From: Sphingobacterium zeae
GTDB lineage: Bacteria > Bacteroidota > Bacteroidia > Sphingobacteriales > Sphingobacteriaceae
Direction of reading: 5' to 3'
Length of the DNA: 64,000 bases
Assembly (NCBI RefSeq): GCF_030818895.1
Contig: NZ_JAUTBA010000001.1
Span: 5,456,001-5,520,000, forward strand
Both the position numbers and the translations under genes were made by a program. Shown here piece after piece: positions 8,995-17,756 of this stretch. The notes beneath the pieces are model-generated. The model saw only the letters and a program-made list of their open reading frames with translations, was not told the origin of the DNA and did no database searches. Every line of letters begins with the position of its first letter. Position 1 is the first letter of the stretch.

Positions 8995-10101
8995 CTACAA
9001 TTTCCTCATTTTTGGATTAATTTTCATTCCACTCCGCAGTCCTTGCACTCCTTCATAAACAACTTTGGCGTTGGAATCCAAACCTCCGTCCACAATATAA
9101 TAATGTCCTACACGCGGACCAGCACTAAAAGGTGTCATTTTAACGGTACTATCTGCCTGTAGTGTGTACACATAGGTTTTATCCTGAATCTCAAATACTG
9201 ATTTTTGATGTACAAAAGTGTGCTCCCCTGTCTCCATAGGCACCGCGATCTTACCAGTTGCACCGTGTTTTAGGATATGTTCGGCATTTGGGAATTGGAC
9301 CCGAAGCGCAATCGATCCTGTATTGGCTTCAAACTCACTTTCAACAAGATGCGCAATTCCTTCATGTGGATAAAGCTCGCCATTGGCTAAAATTAATTTC
9401 ACCGACTTTTGCGTTTCTTTGCCATTGAGCTTATCGCGCATAAGTGCTAGATACTCCCGTTCAGAAATATCAAAATAAACATTCACTTTGCTGAGGTCAG
9501 AGATGGTTGTAATCAAACTTCCTTCGGTCAAAAGAGAGCCCTCACGCAGTAAGATACGGTCTATACGACCGTCGAATGGAGCCCGTATAACGGTATAATC
9601 CAATCTTGTCTGCGCCTGATTAACCAACGCACGAGCTTCCTCTATTTTAGAATTGGATGCTTTTAGCTGAATCTTTAATAAATTATACTCCGAAGGACTC
9701 ACAATATTCTTGTCAACCAATTTTTGAGTTCGTTCCATCTCCAGTTTTATCTTTTGAGATTCGGCAATAGCATTATCATACTGTGCTTTGGCTTTGGCTA
9801 ATTCTGATCGGTATTCCTCATTATTATATTTAAATAATAGCTGTCCTTTCTTTACCCAGACGCCTTCATCGACATAGATTTTATCCAAAAAACCATTCAG
9901 TTTTGAGCGAATCTCGACGTTTTTTAAGGCTTGAACATCTGCAATATACTCCTGATAAACGGTGGTGTCCATCACCATCAAAGATGCAACGGGTATATTT
10001 TTGAGTTCTTCTTTCTGATCAGCGTTAGCATTAGAGGAGCGGCATGATGCCAACATCCCAACCGTGCCAAGTAAAAGGCACAGTATCCGTAATTTGTTCA
10101 T
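8995..10101 (-). CDS. RND efflux periplasmic adaptor (membrane fusion protein, AcrA/MexA type), lipoprotein
   Basis: 368 residues, usual for the family. It has a lipoprotein signal ending LASC (Cys20), a biotinyl-lipoyl half-motif (SKLNGFLDKIYVDEGVWVKKGQLLFKYNN), a helical hairpin (about 85-155), the second lipoyl half (IRAPFDGRIDRILLREGSLL) and beta-barrel/membrane-proximal domains. Such adaptors link the inner-membrane pump to the outer-membrane channel. It is the first gene of the operon with the pump/channel fusion 13 bases downstream. No regulator gene is adjacent. Confidence 0.93.
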   Translation of the reverse strand: MNKLRILCLLLGTVGMLASCRSSNANADQKEELKNIPVASLMVMDTTVYQEYIADVQALKNVEIRSKLNGFLDKIYVDEGVWVKKGQLLFKYNNEEYRSELAKAKAQYDNAIAESQKIKLEMERTQKLVDKNIVSPSEYNLLKIQLKASNSKIEEARALVNQAQTRLDYTVIRAPFDGRIDRILLREGSLLTEGSLITTISDLSKVNVYFDISEREYLALMRDKLNGKETQKSVKLILANGELYPHEGIAHLVESEFEANTGSIALRVQFPNAEHILKHGATGKIAVPMETGEHTFVHQKSVFEIQDKTYVYTLQADSTVKMTPFSAGPRVGHYYIVDGGLDSNAKVVYEGVQGLRSGMKINPKMRKL

Positions 10102-10135
10102 AGGGAAATAATCTTCTTTTTAGTGGTCACTATGG

Positions 10136-10186
10136 AATACCCAATCAATTTTTTATCCATGTAGGCGTTTACCGAACATGGGTATT
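10136..10186. promoter_or_regulatory. Nested inverted repeats upstream of the efflux operon (candidate operator)
   Basis: AATACCCA (10136-10143) is repeated inverted as TGGGTATT (10179-10186), and inside it CCATGT (10157-10162) is inverted as ACATGG (10176-10181). The element begins about 35 bases upstream of the adaptor start codon. It could be an operator or a 5' leader hairpin. No T-run follows on either strand, so a terminator is unlikely. The remaining bases between 10187 and 10396 show nothing I can name. Confidence 0.35.
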
Positions 10187-10396
10187 TCATCAACGATAAT
10201 AAAATGTAAAATGTAAAATTCTTTTGCTAGCCATTAAATTTCAATGACTGAAGGGATCGTGTAAACAAATGAACTACGATAACTTCATCAATTCTGAAGT
10301 GTACGCTATCGCCACGGTCGTATGACGCACAAAAACTGTCATACTTTTCAACTTTAATGAAATGTAGCTTTGAATGAAAAGATAAATAGAGAATAG

Positions 10397-10759
10397 TTAG
10401 AACGGCCGAAACCGGTATAGGAAATGATAGTACCCGGGCCGACAGATGGTTTTAGAACGGTAAAAAGGATGTTCGTCATCCTTTGCGAAGCATAAAGCGG
10501 TGAAAACAATACCGAAAACAAAAATGAATATTGGTAACACTTGACTATTTACCGCAAATATGCGATAGTCATCCTGTAACAGCACTTTTTCCTCATGGGA
10601 AGATTGAATAGGATCCAAATCCAATACATCATCTAAAAAATACTCCACAATAGTCTCGCCCGCATGCACAACCTGTCCCGTTGCCGACGAGAAAGAATCA
10701 TACGTCAACAAATTAAGGTATGCAAAGAGTATTAACAAATGAAATATTTTACCTAACAT
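10397..10759 (-). CDS. Small membrane protein of unknown function
   Basis: 120 residues with an N-terminal hydrophobic segment (4-20, signal peptide or anchor), an acidic middle (VEYFLDDVLDLD) and a second hydrophobic helix (about 72-92, VLPIFIFVFGIVFTALCF) followed by a basic tail. I do not recognise the family. A full-match -7 box lies 18 bases upstream of the ATG, which supports expression. It stands alone between the efflux operon and a GH92 gene; a link to either is not shown. Confidence 0.6.
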   Translation of the reverse strand: MLGKIFHLLILFAYLNLLTYDSFSSATGQVVHAGETIVEYFLDDVLDLDPIQSSHEEKVLLQDDYRIFAVNSQVLPIFIFVFGIVFTALCFAKDDEHPFYRSKTICRPGYYHFLYRFRPF

Positions 10760-10776
10760 ATTGTAATTAAGAACGA

Positions 10777-10784
10777 CAAAGATA
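10777..10784 (-). promoter_or_regulatory. Bacteroidota -7 box of the small membrane protein gene
   Basis: On the minus strand this reads TATCTTTG, fully matching TAnnTTTG, 18 bases upstream of the ATG at 10759. No good -33 TTTG was found at standard spacing. Confidence 0.4.
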
Positions 10785-10815
10785 TGATTTTAAATACCCA
10801 AGATTATTGTATTCA

Positions 10816-10859
10816 TGTAAAAAAACCATGACAGCCTCAAAATTAACTATCATGGTTTT
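10816..10859 (-). terminator. Rho-independent terminator after the first GH92 gene
   Basis: AAAACCATGA (10822-10831) pairs perfectly with TCATGGTTTT (10850-10859). On the minus strand the stem runs into a T-tract before ACATG. It lies about 110 bases past the stop of the GH92 gene at 10968. Confidence 0.8.
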
Positions 10860-10967
10860 CAAATACAACTCAATTTTCATCGATTGTTAAGAACTTTTAA
10901 CGTTCAATGAAGTGCTAAATTTTCGTATAGATTAAGGATTAGCGAACTTATTGCTGTAGCAATTTTA

Positions 10968-13262
10968 TCACTTATCTATCTTTTCACGACTAAAGGAATA
11001 CGGAGAATCCGCTTTTTTTGTACCTCTATTTTTATTTGGGGCATCGCTCATTTTGAACTGAAGGTTGGCGCCCTGCAGTAAGTCTTTATAACGGATATAA
11101 TTCCTGCCATAAGGTTTTCCATTCCAGGAAAGTTGGTCTACATAGACCTGATCCCCCCCCTTTTGCTTCGCTTCAATCAGCACTTTTTTACCGTTCTCAA
11201 GACTTAGGGTCACCTTATCAAATTGCGGAGAACCGATCACATATTCTCCTGATCCGGGTGAAACGGGATAAAATCCCAATGAAGAAAAAACATACCACGC
11301 CGAGGTCTGCCCATTGTCTTCATCCCCACAATAGCCATCCGGTGTGGGCAAATACAGTTTATCCATTATTTTACGTACCCAATATTGTGCTTTCCATGGC
11401 TCTGCAGCATAGTTATAAAGGTAGGGCATATGTTGAATTGGTTGATTACCATGCGCATACTGTCCCATATTCATCACCTGCATCTCACGCATTTCGTGTA
11501 TCATACCGCGACTCTTCATCCCCTCATAACTCGGAATAACAAATACAGTATCCAACATGGATACAAACGACTTATTACCACCCATTAAATCAATTAAACC
11601 TTGAGGATCGTGGAATACGCAAAAACTCCAGTGCCAAGCATTTCCTTCGGTATATTCTCTCGACCAAGCACTCGGGTCAAAATTGGGAACGAATGAACCG
11701 TCGGCGTTTTTTCCGCGCATCAGTTTAGTACTTGGATCAAACAGATTTTTATAGTTCATTGCCCGTTTGGCATAAATCGCTGTCTCCGCCTTGGATCTAC
11801 CCAGCGCTTTACCAAACTCATAGATACACCAGTCGTTATAGGCATACTCCAGTGAGCGCGCTACATTTTGGTCGACCTTTACGTCGGCGGGGATATAGCC
11901 TAATTTGTTATAGTATTCGTAACCAAAACGGCCAGTAGAGGTATGTTTAGGATAGGCATTATTGGCACCATGTTTCAATGCTTCCCATAATAATTCTTTA
12001 TCATATCCCTTCCGACCAGTAATTAACGCATCCGCAACAATAGATGCAGAATTGTTTCCAATCATCGATGCGCGGTGTCCTGGAGAAGCCCACTCAGGAA
12101 GATAGCCGCTCTCTTTATAAGCATTTACCAAGCCTTCTTGCATACGATCGTTCATAGAAGGGTACAATAAATTCAATAGTGGAAATAAACTGCGGAATGT
12201 ATCCCAAAAACCTGTATCTGTAAACATTTCTCCAGGTAACACCTGGCCATTGTAGGGGCTATAGTGAATACGGTTACCCCTTGCGTCGATCTCCGAAAAA
12301 TCTCTAGGGAAAAGTGTTGATCGGTACAGACAGGAATAAAATGTACGCAGTCTGTCAATATTTTGGTCTTCAACTTGTACACGTCCCAGCACGTCATTCC
12401 ACTGCGCTTTACCTTCGTCAACAACCTGCTGAAATGTCTTCGACTTAACTTCTTTCAAATTAATTTCTGCCTGTTCAAAACTTATAAAAGAGGAAGCGAT
12501 CCGAGCAATGACTTTCTCGCCTCTCTTCAAGGAAGGAAAGCCAACGACTGCTCCGGCGTGATTATCCTGAATTTCCAATTCATCTGTTCTTATCGCGCCG
12601 CTTTTAACAGCAGCTTTGTAGGAGAAAGGTCTATCAAAGGTAATGACAAAATAATTTTTAAAATTATCCGGAACGCCGCCGCTATTCTTTGTTGAATAAC
12701 CGATGATCTTATTTTCCTGAGGAATTACTTTAATATAAGAGCCCTTATCAAAGGCATCGATAATAACGTAAGCACTATCTGTTTTAGGAAAGGTAAACTG
12801 GAAGATTGCCGCTCGTTGCGACGGAGATAATTCAGTTGTTACATCGTGATCTGCGAGATAAACACTATAATAGTAAGGTTTTGCAATTTCGGCTTTATGT
12901 GAAAACCAGCTTGCTCGTTTTTCCTGATCAAATTGCGGAGTTCCCGTGACAGGCATGATTGAAAACTGCCCATAATCATTATTCCAAGGGCTTGGTTGAT
13001 GGGTTTGCTTGAACCCTTTGATTTTATCTGCCGTGTAAGTATATACCCAGCCGTCTCCCATCTTGCCCGTCTGTGGTGTCCAGAAATTCATACCCCATGG
13101 CCTTGCGATCGCAGGATAGGTATTCCCGTTAGACAATTCATACTTCGATTCGGTACCGATCAGAGGATTCACAAAGTCAACCGGTGAGGACTGCTGCGCC
13201 ATAGCTGTATGAATAGCGCATAGAAAAAGAATGCTACCTGTAAGTTTTTTAATATTAAACAT
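10968..13262 (-). CDS. GH92 family exo-alpha-mannosidase with Gln in place of the catalytic acid Glu
   Basis: 764 residues with a Sec signal (cleavage near AMAQ), an N-terminal GH92 beta-sandwich (VDFVNPLIGTESKYELSNGNTYPAIARPWGMNFWTP) and an (alpha/alpha)6 catalytic domain. The base/calcium region GDEDNGQTSAWYVFSSLGFYP is intact. The acid motif, normally HGNEP in alpha-1,2-mannosidases, reads HGNQPIQH with Gln607 (codon 11442-11444). In the family, Gln at this position is known from CcGH92_5, which cleaves mannose-1-phospho-6-mannose, a linkage needing no acid. The protein closely resembles the enzyme encoded at 35264-37613, including this change. It has its own operator-like site (13301-13318) and terminator. 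Mannose-1-phosphate activity is inference. Confidence 0.93.
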   Translation of the reverse strand: MFNIKKLTGSILFLCAIHTAMAQQSSPVDFVNPLIGTESKYELSNGNTYPAIARPWGMNFWTPQTGKMGDGWVYTYTADKIKGFKQTHQPSPWNNDYGQFSIMPVTGTPQFDQEKRASWFSHKAEIAKPYYYSVYLADHDVTTELSPSQRAAIFQFTFPKTDSAYVIIDAFDKGSYIKVIPQENKIIGYSTKNSGGVPDNFKNYFVITFDRPFSYKAAVKSGAIRTDELEIQDNHAGAVVGFPSLKRGEKVIARIASSFISFEQAEINLKEVKSKTFQQVVDEGKAQWNDVLGRVQVEDQNIDRLRTFYSCLYRSTLFPRDFSEIDARGNRIHYSPYNGQVLPGEMFTDTGFWDTFRSLFPLLNLLYPSMNDRMQEGLVNAYKESGYLPEWASPGHRASMIGNNSASIVADALITGRKGYDKELLWEALKHGANNAYPKHTSTGRFGYEYYNKLGYIPADVKVDQNVARSLEYAYNDWCIYEFGKALGRSKAETAIYAKRAMNYKNLFDPSTKLMRGKNADGSFVPNFDPSAWSREYTEGNAWHWSFCVFHDPQGLIDLMGGNKSFVSMLDTVFVIPSYEGMKSRGMIHEMREMQVMNMGQYAHGNQPIQHMPYLYNYAAEPWKAQYWVRKIMDKLYLPTPDGYCGDEDNGQTSAWYVFSSLGFYPVSPGSGEYVIGSPQFDKVTLSLENGKKVLIEAKQKGGDQVYVDQLSWNGKPYGRNYIRYKDLLQGANLQFKMSDAPNKNRGTKKADSPYSFSREKIDK

Positions 13263-13300
13263 ATTTATGCTTTTGGGTTGAACGTTTATAATGCAAAAGG

Positions 13301-13318
13301 CTAAAACGTATTAGTAAA
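13301..13318. promoter_or_regulatory. LacI-type operator upstream of the first GH92 gene
   Basis: CTAAAACGTATTAGTAAA contains the CG-centred near-palindrome CTAAAACGTATTAG typical of LacI-family sites, 39 bases upstream of the ATG. The same 18 bases occur at 37640-37657 before another GH92 gene, and a LacI regulator is encoded at 37761-38747. On the minus strand the site includes TACGTTTT, one base off the -7 consensus, so bound repressor could cover the promoter. A weaker CG-centred half site lies at about 13279-13288. Confidence 0.65.
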
Positions 13319-13403
13319 TATAGGTAAGAAATTTAAATATAGCCGATTGACAAGCTATTTTTCACAAGATGGTTACAAAAAAAAGCGAACAGCCCCTATC
13401 ACT

Positions 13404-13460
13404 CCAAATAAAATAGCCGCAAGATATTGTCTTTGTCAAACCAATACCTTACGGCTAATT
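13404..13460 (-). terminator. Rho-independent terminator ending the double SusC/SusD operon
   Basis: TAGCCG (13414-13419) pairs with CGGCTA (13452-13457), and AAG..ATTG pairs with CAAT..CTT further inside. On the minus strand the stem is followed by TTTTATTT. It lies about 65 bases past the stop at 13522 and separates the lipoprotein operon from the next GH92 gene. Confidence 0.7.
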
Positions 13461-13521
13461 TTTAAACCAATGAGCCTCTTGTCGCTAACAACCTCAACGA
13501 ACTGTTGTCAATTTTTGGTGC

Positions 13522-14574
13522 TTACTTTGGTAGTTCCAAAAGCCTAAATTCACTTATTTGGAAATTTGACCCAGAGGATACCGCTTTTAAAACATACCTG
13601 TAATAACTATAAGGTTTTGCGTTCGTAAAAGAGAAATTAACGGACTTTCTTCTATCTGCTGAAGTAGTACCAAAGCTATAACCTGTGACCGTGCTTAATG
13701 TTACCCAAGTTTCTCCATTGTCGGATGCCTGTATTTCCCAATCTTTCGGATCTCTTTCCGGAGCATCATTTCCGGTTGTTATGGTATAACCATTGATCGT
13801 TTGGGGTTGATAGAATGCAAACTGCCAATACATACCGGGCTGATATCCACCGACAAAAAGTTTCGTAGTAATGTCGTTGTCGATTAATTTTTTCGAACCT
13901 TCGCCCGCATCAGGACCACTGGAATTGTCCTGAGAAATTCGAAAAGTATTGTCAATATTTGTCCAGTCTTTTACAATTCCCAGATCTGTCAGCATCTTTG
14001 TAATAACGATCTGCGAACCTTTCGGAGTTTTAACACGAAGTTGATAGGTCTCAAATTTACCGATTTCAATAGAAATATCTGCTTTTGCCTTATCAGAAAC
14101 TTGCACATACTTATCTTTATCAGTCATCTTTGACCAAGTGACTGCCTGTACTGCTATGTCGCTGTCGTATGCCAAAATCAGCTTACCAGTTCCATTCTTT
14201 GTCGCATTGAATCGAATTAATTTTTCAGCATCAATTTTGATAACTTCTTCACGTTGCGCCCAATCTCCATTCTCGTTGAGCACTTTAAGTTTGACTGTAA
14301 AATTACCCGTATTTAAAAAGGTATGTTGTGGCGAAACCTTTGACGAGGTGCTGTCATCGCCAAAACTCCAGCGCGTTTCGCTATAATCCGTTGACTGATT
14401 TGTAAATTCAAAAGTAAAAGGATCATCCTTGGCAACCTGTTTTGTAGAGAAAGCTGACACCGGATTGGGTAGCTGAGGTTTTTCTACTACTACTACTTCC
14501 TTTTCTTTACTGCAACCTAGACAGGTAAACAGTAAAAGAATATAAAAACTGTATTTTACTAATTTCATCTTCAT
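13522..14574 (-). CDS. Surface lipoprotein with PKD domain and C-terminal discoidin (F5/8 type C) domain
   Basis: 350 residues. A lipoprotein signal ends CLGC (about Cys21), followed by a PKD domain (about 38-115; TRWSFGDDSTSSKVSPQHTFLNTGNFTVKLKV), a linker, and a discoidin-like domain (about 205-350) with the motif TTGNDAPERDPKDWEIQASDNGETWVTL. That motif recurs in the proteins at 14611 and 26044. Such domains bind glycans; here the protein is probably surface-exposed on the outer membrane as an accessory binding protein for the SusC/SusD pair. It is the last gene of a long operon. The ligand is inferred to be a mannoside from the GH92 neighbours. Confidence 0.85.
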   Translation of the reverse strand: MKMKLVKYSFYILLLFTCLGCSKEKEVVVVEKPQLPNPVSAFSTKQVAKDDPFTFEFTNQSTDYSETRWSFGDDSTSSKVSPQHTFLNTGNFTVKLKVLNENGDWAQREEVIKIDAEKLIRFNATKNGTGKLILAYDSDIAVQAVTWSKMTDKDKYVQVSDKAKADISIEIGKFETYQLRVKTPKGSQIVITKMLTDLGIVKDWTNIDNTFRISQDNSSGPDAGEGSKKLIDNDITTKLFVGGYQPGMYWQFAFYQPQTINGYTITTGNDAPERDPKDWEIQASDNGETWVTLSTVTGYSFGTTSADRRKSVNFSFTNAKPYSYYRYVLKAVSSGSNFQISEFRLLELPK

Positions 14575-14610
14575 AAATTCATCGTTGTAATACCATGTGT
14601 TGCCTTACAT

Positions 14611-15981
14611 CTATAAAAATTCAATCATCCTCCATTCAGAACATTGAAATAAGCTACTCCCAACATTTTCTGTAATATTTAGACGATAAAATTTGTAAAT
14701 ACCCGGCTTTTGGACATTAAATCTTCGTGTCTGAATTCTATTCGGGAAACTCTCATTTGTTCGTGTGTCAATCGTAACCCAGTTCTTACCATCTAACGAT
14801 CCCTCAAGAAACCAGCTTTTTGGGTCACGCTCGATCGCATCATTTCCGGATGTAAGTGTATATGCCCCAATTTTCAGCGTTCGCGTGAACGTCAATGTAC
14901 ACTGCAGATCGCCCGTAAATGCACTTTGTAAAAATTTGGTACTCGTGAGGTCGTCCACAAATTTTAAGCTACCTTCACCCGCACTTGCACCACCATTATT
15001 ATCCCGGTTTACCGATAGTGTTGCTTCTCCCGTTACATCAAATTCAACAACTTTTGCGCAATCAATTAAAATCGTGGTATAGTTTTTCAGCGGATTGATC
15101 ACATGCAGGGTAGGATCCTTTAAATAGACTGTTACAGCGAGAAACTTATCTTTATTTTTGGTAATAACATCCCAAGGAATCGATATATTGAAGGCCGCCG
15201 CCGATTTATTCCCCAGCACCTGCACGCGTGAAGGAAGTGCGTATTCATTTTCCTGTAAACCGATCGTATTCGCGGGAACCTTTTTCTGCGTTATCCAATT
15301 TGAAATTGAATCAGTTGTACCTCGCACTTCAACATAAAAAAATTTACTTGGAAAGGATGCTAACGAAACGCCGATTGGTATCTCGATTCCTGAAGGTGTA
15401 GTATTGTAATTGTTATGATCGCTTGCTAAAATAATATTGCCAGGTGAATTTGTTATCGAAAGATAATGGATATCTGTTGCTGTCAGCAAATTCTTTGAGT
15501 CCATCGTTACAATTACGCTACTGGGATTTCCCAGCTGATTACCTTTTCCAGGATTGGATAATTTATAGGACAACGCAAACTTCTTACCGTAAACACGTTC
15601 GATCTCTGTTCGCGAAATCGTTAATAAAAAGGAGGTGGTATCCGCACCATATTGAAATTTCACGATATTCGGAAAAGAAAATGCCGAATTGGGGAGTGTA
15701 ACCACCTCTTTTAGTGTTCCTGATTGGATTAATTTGTTCACCGTATCGGTATTCAATTGAATTTCAACATCAAAGGTCTTTGACGCAGGACTACTCAATT
15801 TTACCTTCATCGGAACCTGTACATAATCATTTGTTTTGATCAGATTATTGCCTCCACCTTCAGCGATAACTTGAGCAGGAGCACCCTCCCGTAAATTAAA
15901 TACCTCTAAATTATCTTTTGAACAAGCCAACAATTGACTTAAGAACAAAATGATCGTTATATAATAAAATAGTCTTTTCAT
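14611..15981 (-). CDS. Surface lipoprotein with DUF1735-type domains and C-terminal discoidin domain
   Basis: 456 residues from the ATG at 15981. An in-frame ATG 42 bases earlier overlaps the upstream gene, and MKRLFYYITIILFLSQLLACSK gives a proper lipoprotein signal only from the later start. Two beta-sandwich repeats of DUF1735 type follow (about 25-165 and 170-310; FDVEIQLNTDTVNKLIQSG and FYVEVRGTTDSISNWI). The discoidin-like domain (about 320-456) has SGNDAIERDPKSWFLEGSLDGKNWVTID. The likely role is glycan capture at the cell surface. It belongs to the SusC/SusD operon, with about 16 bases to the upstream gene. No enzymatic motif is seen. Confidence 0.85.
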   Translation of the reverse strand: MKRLFYYITIILFLSQLLACSKDNLEVFNLREGAPAQVIAEGGGNNLIKTNDYVQVPMKVKLSSPASKTFDVEIQLNTDTVNKLIQSGTLKEVVTLPNSAFSFPNIVKFQYGADTTSFLLTISRTEIERVYGKKFALSYKLSNPGKGNQLGNPSSVIVTMDSKNLLTATDIHYLSITNSPGNIILASDHNNYNTTPSGIEIPIGVSLASFPSKFFYVEVRGTTDSISNWITQKKVPANTIGLQENEYALPSRVQVLGNKSAAAFNISIPWDVITKNKDKFLAVTVYLKDPTLHVINPLKNYTTILIDCAKVVEFDVTGEATLSVNRDNNGGASAGEGSLKFVDDLTSTKFLQSAFTGDLQCTLTFTRTLKIGAYTLTSGNDAIERDPKSWFLEGSLDGKNWVTIDTRTNESFPNRIQTRRFNVQKPGIYKFYRLNITENVGSSLFQCSEWRMIEFL

Positions 15982-15997
15982 AATTCTCTTTTTAAGA

Positions 15998-17740
15998 TTA
16001 CTTATCAACCCAAACTCGTCCATCTAATTGCCAATTCTCTTGTCGCGCAATTTGTAACCAGCTAAATATCTGAGCGGTTATATCAGTGTTTTTCGGTACT
16101 AACGTACTTATTGTTTCAACAGAAGGAGCGCAAAGAAAATCGTTCAGCTTAGAAATTTCATACGTGGAATTGCCCATCTTTAAGGTATTTCCATAAGGCC
16201 CATCGTCATAAAGTACACCATCAGTAACCGTTCCAACAATAGGCCAATTGGCAGCAAGATTCGGATAATAGGGATGTTCTTCACTTACTCCAACCTGACA
16301 ATTGTACTGCGTAATGACGGCCAAAGGCAAGGCTACTTTCCAAAATCGCACATCAGCCAGGTAGTAGTCACCTTGGTTCCAACTGCTTCCTCCATTTAAA
16401 AGCCCCAACCTAAATTTCGCTGGACTGCTAATCGTTCCCCACGAACTTATGTCCATCTCATTTCCCGGGAGACCGTTTGTATAGGTTTTCAAAATACGTT
16501 TACCTTCGCTTGTGAGGGCTCCGACTATAGTCACATTATTCCAGGTTGCGTTGTTCAATTTAGGACCATTTACCTCACCACTTCCGTTCGGGCCGCGCCC
16601 GTTGAACATCCAATAATCATCTTTATCTTTAAAAGCCATTACCCATCCATTTGTTGGTGCACCTGATTCCCATTTCTCACGTTTGCCGATAAAAGATGGA
16701 TAATTAGAAAATTTGTATGTGTTATTTGGCCCCTTATTCTTCTTAACTTTTAATTCAATGGTAAATTCTTCTTTATCACCAAGATCGAAAACAGGATTAT
16801 CACCTTCGGTTAACTCTGCGTAGACACCGCCTTTAAATCTTAGAAAATCTCCCGAAAAGCGACTGCCCAAGTAAGGTTTATTGATATACCTTGAATTATA
16901 TTTAGGTGAGTAAAAGATAGTGAAGGTATTCACATTTGGATTACTAAAAATTGTATTGTCATTCTGCGCAGGAGGAATTTCAAAAGGCCCTCCTTTACTC
17001 GAAGTGATGATAACCAGCCAGTTCTCTTTTTTAAAAGCTGGGCGTTGCACCAAGGCCTGAATAACTTCCCCTACCTGCTTATCGAAATTTTCTATGGCGG
17101 ATTTATAAACAGCGCTGCTATTGTCATAGGCGCTGGCCTTTCCGGCCTTATCAACAGCTGTGAAATGGGCAGTCAACAAGGTTAATTCCGGTTGCTTTAA
17201 CCCTTCCTTAACACTATTGACAACCTCCTCGTCGGTACTCTCCAACTTAGCTACCGCAACAGGAGCAAGATTTTCAACAAATAGTTTAGAACTGCTATAG
17301 ACTTTGAATTCAGGGTTCTTCATATTTGCAGCGACCCGTGTATAGACTGTTGGAAAGGTCTGAAAATTATTGTTCTTAAAATTATCACCAATGACCAAAT
17401 GTTTATTTTGGTTCACCCCAGTGATAATACTGGCTAGATCGGCGCCCATAGCAGTTGCATCGTCATGCTCCTCGCTTAACGAAACCCAGGAATAAATCGA
17501 ATGGTTGAGCAATCCATTCATCGTTGGAATATTTGCCGTCCGGACAGACTCTCCCCTTGCTCCGTCCACGATGAGCATGAGTACTTTTGGCTTGCCATAT
17601 ACTAGGTCAACGGTATCTTGTTGCCCCTCATTATCAGGCAACAGGCGTCCGAATTCATCATTACACGATATGGAAATTGATAATATAATCAAAGACATTA
17701 GCCAGCGGCCTATATTTTTAAAATTAGCTTGAGATCTCAT
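15998..17740 (-). CDS. DUF4983-like lipoprotein: degenerate alkaline-phosphatase-fold domain plus LamG-like domain
   Basis: 580 residues with lipobox Cys26. Residues 50-270 follow the phosphodiesterase/alkaline phosphatase fold (KPKVLMLIVDGARGE; DLASIITGV). The metal-binding positions look lost: the usual TSDHG is TSSKG at 246-250, and the DhxGH motif is DKAGK at 197-201. Residues about 285-480 form a LamG/concanavalin-like sandwich (FTIELKVKKNKG, WVMAFKDKDDYWMFNGRG, YYLADVRFWKVAL), followed by a C-terminal domain often labelled DUF4983. This suggests a non-catalytic surface binding protein built on a phosphatase fold. It lies between the DUF5008-like and DUF1735 lipoproteins of the operon. 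Confidence 0.8.
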   Translation of the reverse strand: MRSQANFKNIGRWLMSLIILSISISCNDEFGRLLPDNEGQQDTVDLVYGKPKVLMLIVDGARGESVRTANIPTMNGLLNHSIYSWVSLSEEHDDATAMGADLASIITGVNQNKHLVIGDNFKNNNFQTFPTVYTRVAANMKNPEFKVYSSSKLFVENLAPVAVAKLESTDEEVVNSVKEGLKQPELTLLTAHFTAVDKAGKASAYDNSSAVYKSAIENFDKQVGEVIQALVQRPAFKKENWLVIITSSKGGPFEIPPAQNDNTIFSNPNVNTFTIFYSPKYNSRYINKPYLGSRFSGDFLRFKGGVYAELTEGDNPVFDLGDKEEFTIELKVKKNKGPNNTYKFSNYPSFIGKREKWESGAPTNGWVMAFKDKDDYWMFNGRGPNGSGEVNGPKLNNATWNNVTIVGALTSEGKRILKTYTNGLPGNEMDISSWGTISSPAKFRLGLLNGGSSWNQGDYYLADVRFWKVALPLAVITQYNCQVGVSEEHPYYPNLAANWPIVGTVTDGVLYDDGPYGNTLKMGNSTYEISKLNDFLCAPSVETISTLVPKNTDITAQIFSWLQIARQENWQLDGRVWVDK

Positions 17741-17756
17741 CAGTTTAAAATTTAAG

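Noticed and set aside
13347..13547. A 66-codon plus-strand frame in the gap before the PKD-discoidin gene
   Set aside because: It spans the terminator hairpin at 13404-13460 and overlaps the end of the opposite gene; no signs of coding.
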